Source: Massilia glaciei | GTDB taxonomy: Bacteria; Pseudomonadota; Gammaproteobacteria; Burkholderiales; Burkholderiaceae_D | Direction of reading: 5' to 3' | Length of the DNA: 64,000 bases | NCBI RefSeq assembly: GCF_003011895.2 | Contig: NZ_PXWF02000237.1 | Location: 25,586 to 89,585, forward strand | Shown here: piece by piece, positions 61,278 to 64,000 of the stretch | Position numbering within the stretch: the stretch's first letter is position 1 | Layout of the letters: every line of letters begins with the position of its first letter | The notes under the pieces: model-generated | Database searches by the model: none | What the model was told of the DNA's origin: nothing | Seen by the model: only the letters and a program-made list of their open reading frames with translations | Translations under genes and position numbers: made by a program

Positions 61278-63668
61278 TCATTGACGCAGCAAGCGCAGTC
61301 CGTACAGGCCGCCGGCGATGGAGCCTGGGTGGGCGACCAGTTTGACGACCAGCTTGGCCCCCGGCGCGGCCGGCGCCAGCGCATAGTCGACCGTGTAGAT
61401 CTCGTCGCCCTCGGGCGCGCCGAGCGTCACGTCGGCGATGCGCCGGCCGTTGACGACGATCTCGAACCTGCGCCCCGCGTCGCCCGGCGAATAGCTCAGA
61501 CGCAACACCCGCGCCTCGCCGCCCGGGTCCTTGAGCTCGTAGCTGAACCAGCCGCTCGCATGGCGCCAATGGCGGCCCTGGTTGACGCCGGCGTCGGCGC
61601 CCTCGCCCTTGAAGGCATGGTCCGACTCGGGTTGCTGCTGGCCCGGCGCGACCTGGTCGATGGTGCGCGCGTCGAGCGCGATCCGTTCGGCCTCGGCCTT
61701 GGCGGTCGCCGCCTGCAGCAGGTCGGCGTTGGCGGGCGTGGCATACGGCCAGTACATCGTGTAGCGCGACTCGTGCAGGCGGAAGAACGGGATCAGCCGG
61801 AGCGATTCGGCATGCAGGCCGCGGATCAGTCCGGGCGCCGCAAAGGTCAGCGGCTGCCCCGGCACCGGCTTGAACCTGTGCATGAATTGCCTGGTGTCGC
61901 TGACGAACATGGGCGCCGCCCCGAGCGGGCACACGGGCCCCTGGGCGATGTGGCCCATGCGCGAATCGTCGGCCAGGAAATTGAGTTTTTCGTTGGCGAA
62001 CGGGGCCGTCTTGGCGGCCAGCACGATCGGCCCGTGCAACACGGCGTAGTAGTTCGACTGGTCTGGCATCTGCTCGAGCCGTGTGGTCATGGGCAGGGAG
62101 ATGTCGACGACGTCGCCCTTGCGCCAGCGCCGCTCGACGCTGATGTACTCGCCGGGGCCGCCGGCCGCCTTGATGCGTTTGCCATTGACGCGCAGTTGCA
62201 GCGCGCCGCGCGCGACCCAGCGCGGATAGCGGATCTTCATGGCGAAGCGGGCGTCGCCGTCGACGGTGATGCGCGAGGAGGCCTGGTCGGGGAAGCGCGT
62301 CGACTGGGTCAGGCGCACATTCTTGGCGCGCCAGTCGAGCGTGGAGGCGATGAACAGGTTCACAAACAGGGTGTCGGGCGCATGCGCGTAGATGAACTCG
62401 CCATGGCGGGCGTGGCTCTCGATGCCCGAGCCGACGCAGCACCACATCGCCTGGTCGGGCTGCGAATAGACTCGGTAGTGGTTCGGCCGCAACGGTGTGA
62501 AGTAGGCGAAGCCGCCCGTTTTTGGCCGCTGCGAGGCGAGGATGTGGTTGTACAGCGCGCGTTCGATATAGTCGCCGTATTGCACTTGTTGGTCGTCCAG
62601 GAACAACATGCCGGACAGCTTGATCATATTGTAGGTGTTGCAGGTCTCGGGCCCCTCGACCTCGCCGACCATCGACGAGAAATCGTTTTCGTCGTGGAAG
62701 TGCTCCTTGACGCTGTTGCCGCCGATCGCCACGGTGCGCTTGTCGTGCACCGTTTGCCAAAAAAAACGCGCCGCGTCCAGCATGCGGCGCTCGCCCGTCA
62801 GGTCGCCGATGCGCTTGAAACCGATCACTTTCGGGATTTGCGTGTTGGCATGCAGGCCGGTCAGGCGGTCCTCGCCGCGCGCGAGCGGGTCCAGCACCGC
62901 CTGGTGCGAAAAGCGGCGCGCCAGCACCATGTACTTGTCGTCGCCCGTCATGCGCGCGACGTCGGCCAGCACCTCGTTCATGCCGCCGTGCTCGGCGCGC
63001 AGCATCGCTTGCATTTGTTCCGGGCTCAGTTGCGCGCTCAGTTTCAGGGCCCAGTCGGACAGGGCGATCAGCATCGCGCGCGCGTCTTCGTTGCCGGCGT
63101 ACATGTAGGCGTCGCGCAGGCCGGCGTAGGTCTTGTGGAGGTTGTACCAGGGCACCCATTTCCCGTTGACCGAGAAGTTATCGGCCCGCATCGTCCCGCG
63201 CGCGATCGCCTGCCACACCTCGCTGCCGCCGGGGATGCCGCCCAGATAGCCGTTGCCGTTCTTTTCCTGGCACAGCTTGAGCGCCGCGACGAATTTGTTT
63301 AGCCGCGCGAGCAATTCCGGGCCGCCCGTCGAGGCGTGCATCAGCGCCAGCGCCGACAGGTAGTGGCCGCCCATGTGGCCGTCGAGGCCGGAGGACTCCC
63401 AGTTGCCGTAGCTTGGCTTGGCAAGCGGCAGGCCGGCCTCGCGCTGGAACGGCGCGAGCAATTTGTCGGGGTCGAGCGCGAGCAGGTAGGCGCGGTCGGT
63501 GTTTTGGGCTTCGAGGAAAGGCCCGGCGCCGAGGCGCACGTCGGACAGTGGAAACAGCTGGGCGGGCGCGGCGTGCAGCGCGCCGCACAGGGACAGCGTC
63601 AGCATGCCGGAAAAGAGGGATCGCATGGGTCTTAATAGGAATCGCATGGGTCTAAATAGGGATCGCAT
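61278..63668 (-). CDS. GH127-type beta-L-arabinofuranosidase, exported
   Basis: 796 residues. The catalytic domain follows the GH127 pattern (LDVRLGAGPF-like start, GHMGGHYLSALALMHAST, WVPWYNLHKTYAGLRDAY). Glu lies in EVEGPETCNTYNM (about 339) and the cysteine pair in MWCCVGSGIESH (about 408), where one Cys acts as nucleophile in known GH127 enzymes. A C-terminal beta domain ends YGLRLLRQ. It releases beta-L-arabinofuranose from glycoprotein or arabinan side chains. The N-terminal signal begins after three in-frame ATGs created by a 21-bp tandem repeat (63668, 63647, 63626), so the exact start is open; the last gives a normal signal peptide. Confidence 0.88.
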   Translation of the reverse strand: MRSLFRPMRFLLRPMRSLFSGMLTLSLCGALHAAPAQLFPLSDVRLGAGPFLEAQNTDRAYLLALDPDKLLAPFQREAGLPLAKPSYGNWESSGLDGHMGGHYLSALALMHASTGGPELLARLNKFVAALKLCQEKNGNGYLGGIPGGSEVWQAIARGTMRADNFSVNGKWVPWYNLHKTYAGLRDAYMYAGNEDARAMLIALSDWALKLSAQLSPEQMQAMLRAEHGGMNEVLADVARMTGDDKYMVLARRFSHQAVLDPLARGEDRLTGLHANTQIPKVIGFKRIGDLTGERRMLDAARFFWQTVHDKRTVAIGGNSVKEHFHDENDFSSMVGEVEGPETCNTYNMIKLSGMLFLDDQQVQYGDYIERALYNHILASQRPKTGGFAYFTPLRPNHYRVYSQPDQAMWCCVGSGIESHARHGEFIYAHAPDTLFVNLFIASTLDWRAKNVRLTQSTRFPDQASSRITVDGDARFAMKIRYPRWVARGALQLRVNGKRIKAAGGPGEYISVERRWRKGDVVDISLPMTTRLEQMPDQSNYYAVLHGPIVLAAKTAPFANEKLNFLADDSRMGHIAQGPVCPLGAAPMFVSDTRQFMHRFKPVPGQPLTFAAPGLIRGLHAESLRLIPFFRLHESRYTMYWPYATPANADLLQAATAKAEAERIALDARTIDQVAPGQQQPESDHAFKGEGADAGVNQGRHWRHASGWFSYELKDPGGEARVLRLSYSPGDAGRRFEIVVNGRRIADVTLGAPEGDEIYTVDYALAPAAPGAKLVVKLVAHPGSIAGGLYGLRLLRQ
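63624..63668. repeat. 21-bp tandem repeat at the GH127 start
   Basis: About two and a bit units of a 21-bp sequence (CGCATGGGTCTTAATAGGAAT and variants) spanning the start codon. Being a multiple of three, each unit adds an in-frame ATG and the residues MRFLLRP/MRSLFRP. Confidence 0.7.
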
Positions 63669-64000
63669 TGGTTTTTCTTCGTGAAAACTGGTGCCGCAGA
63701 ATTCGTGTCGCTAGAATTGAGCAACACCAAAACCACGTCGTCCTCGCGGATGCGGGGATCCATGCTGAGCATGCAGTTATGCGCCTTCGAAAAATTCAGA
63801 CCCACGGTTCCCGGGCCTGAAGGTTTACACTCCGCGAATATGCAAGCTCAGCATGGGTCCCCGCGTGCGCGGGGATGACGTTTGGTGGCCGGTACGGACC
63901 TCGAATCGTCCCCCTGGGTCCCCGCGTGCGCGGGGATGACGTTGGTTGGCGGGGATGACGTTGGTTAATTTAGTGATGGATTCGGCTGCACGACTTTTGA
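63669..64000. repeat. palindromic interspersed repeats at the window end
   Basis: 330 bp without a credible gene. One unit at 63736-63770 (CGTCGTCCTCGCGGATGCGGGG...) faces an inverted unit at 63846-63880. A further copy at 63915-63943 is followed by a 16-bp duplicated tail. Units share TCCCCGCG-TGCG-CGGGGA palindromes and a GCTCAGCATG flank, as in REP/BIME-type repeats. Confidence 0.6.

Noticed and set aside
63854..64000. CRISPR array at the window end
   Set aside because: Only two repeats with one spacer are visible, no cas gene is in the window, and a facing inverted copy of the unit at 63736-63770 points to a REP/BIME-type repeat. Kept as a finding, not annotated as CRISPR.

Overview
The window is GC-rich (roughly two thirds G+C by eye), densely coded and proteobacterial in style. 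Gene content (MocR regulator, Tat-exported TldD proteins, a cyclic beta-glucan synthase, DUF885 hydrolases, a GbpR-like regulator beside sugar ABC genes) and the frequent intergenic GGGGTCTGACCCC palindromes suggest a betaproteobacterium of the Oxalobacteraceae (Massilia/Telluria-like). That placement is inference; no rRNA or tRNA gene was seen.

Layout. 1-1.57 kb: a MocR regulator (cut by the window edge) divergent from a pyridoxamine-phosphate-oxidase-like gene. 1.57-14.6 kb: one long minus-strand operon. It runs from two tandem TldD/TldE-type pairs (both TldD copies with twin-arginine signals, both TldE copies without any signal), through a DUF4159 protein, a MoxR ATPase and a DUF58 protein, to a BatA-like protein and two membrane-anchored proteins. 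15-17.7 kb: an exported methyltransferase-like protein and an HtrA-like serine protease. 17.85-23.4 kb: an AT-richer stretch of small minus-strand genes separated by sites that look like integron attC sites. I read it as a cassette array without a visible integrase (CALIN type), carrying a ParDE toxin-antitoxin pair, two RraB-like proteins, an Imm11-like protein and several unknowns. 23.8-25.1 kb: a chromosomal Xre/RES toxin-antitoxin pair.

25.1-33.3 kb: a beta-lactamase-fold hydrolase, an M1 aminopeptidase, a GDT1/UPF0016 cation transporter, a PAS-GGDEF-EAL protein, a TenA-like haem-oxygenase-fold protein and a small membrane protein. 33.4-45.6 kb: a secreted PHP-domain hydrolase with Ig-like repeats and a ~2,900-residue cyclic beta-1,2-glucan synthase. 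45.6-46.7 kb: repeat-rich DNA with a clear 157-bp MITE-like element inserted into a GGGGTCAGACCCC palindrome. 46.8-49.5 kb: a fused cysteine desulfurase / degenerate metallo-beta-lactamase / rhodanese protein divergent from an Lrp/AsnC regulator. 49.6-54.4 kb: an amino-acid-type ABC binding protein and two tandem DUF885 hydrolases.

54.4-63.7 kb: a minus-strand arabinofuranose locus comprising a GH127 enzyme, a YtfQ/R/T/YjfF-type furanose importer, a GH43 lipoprotein and a GbpR-like LysR regulator. A promoter and a dyad lie ahead of the importer. The last 330 bp hold palindromic interspersed repeats; two of them sit at a 61-bp period and mimic a minimal CRISPR.
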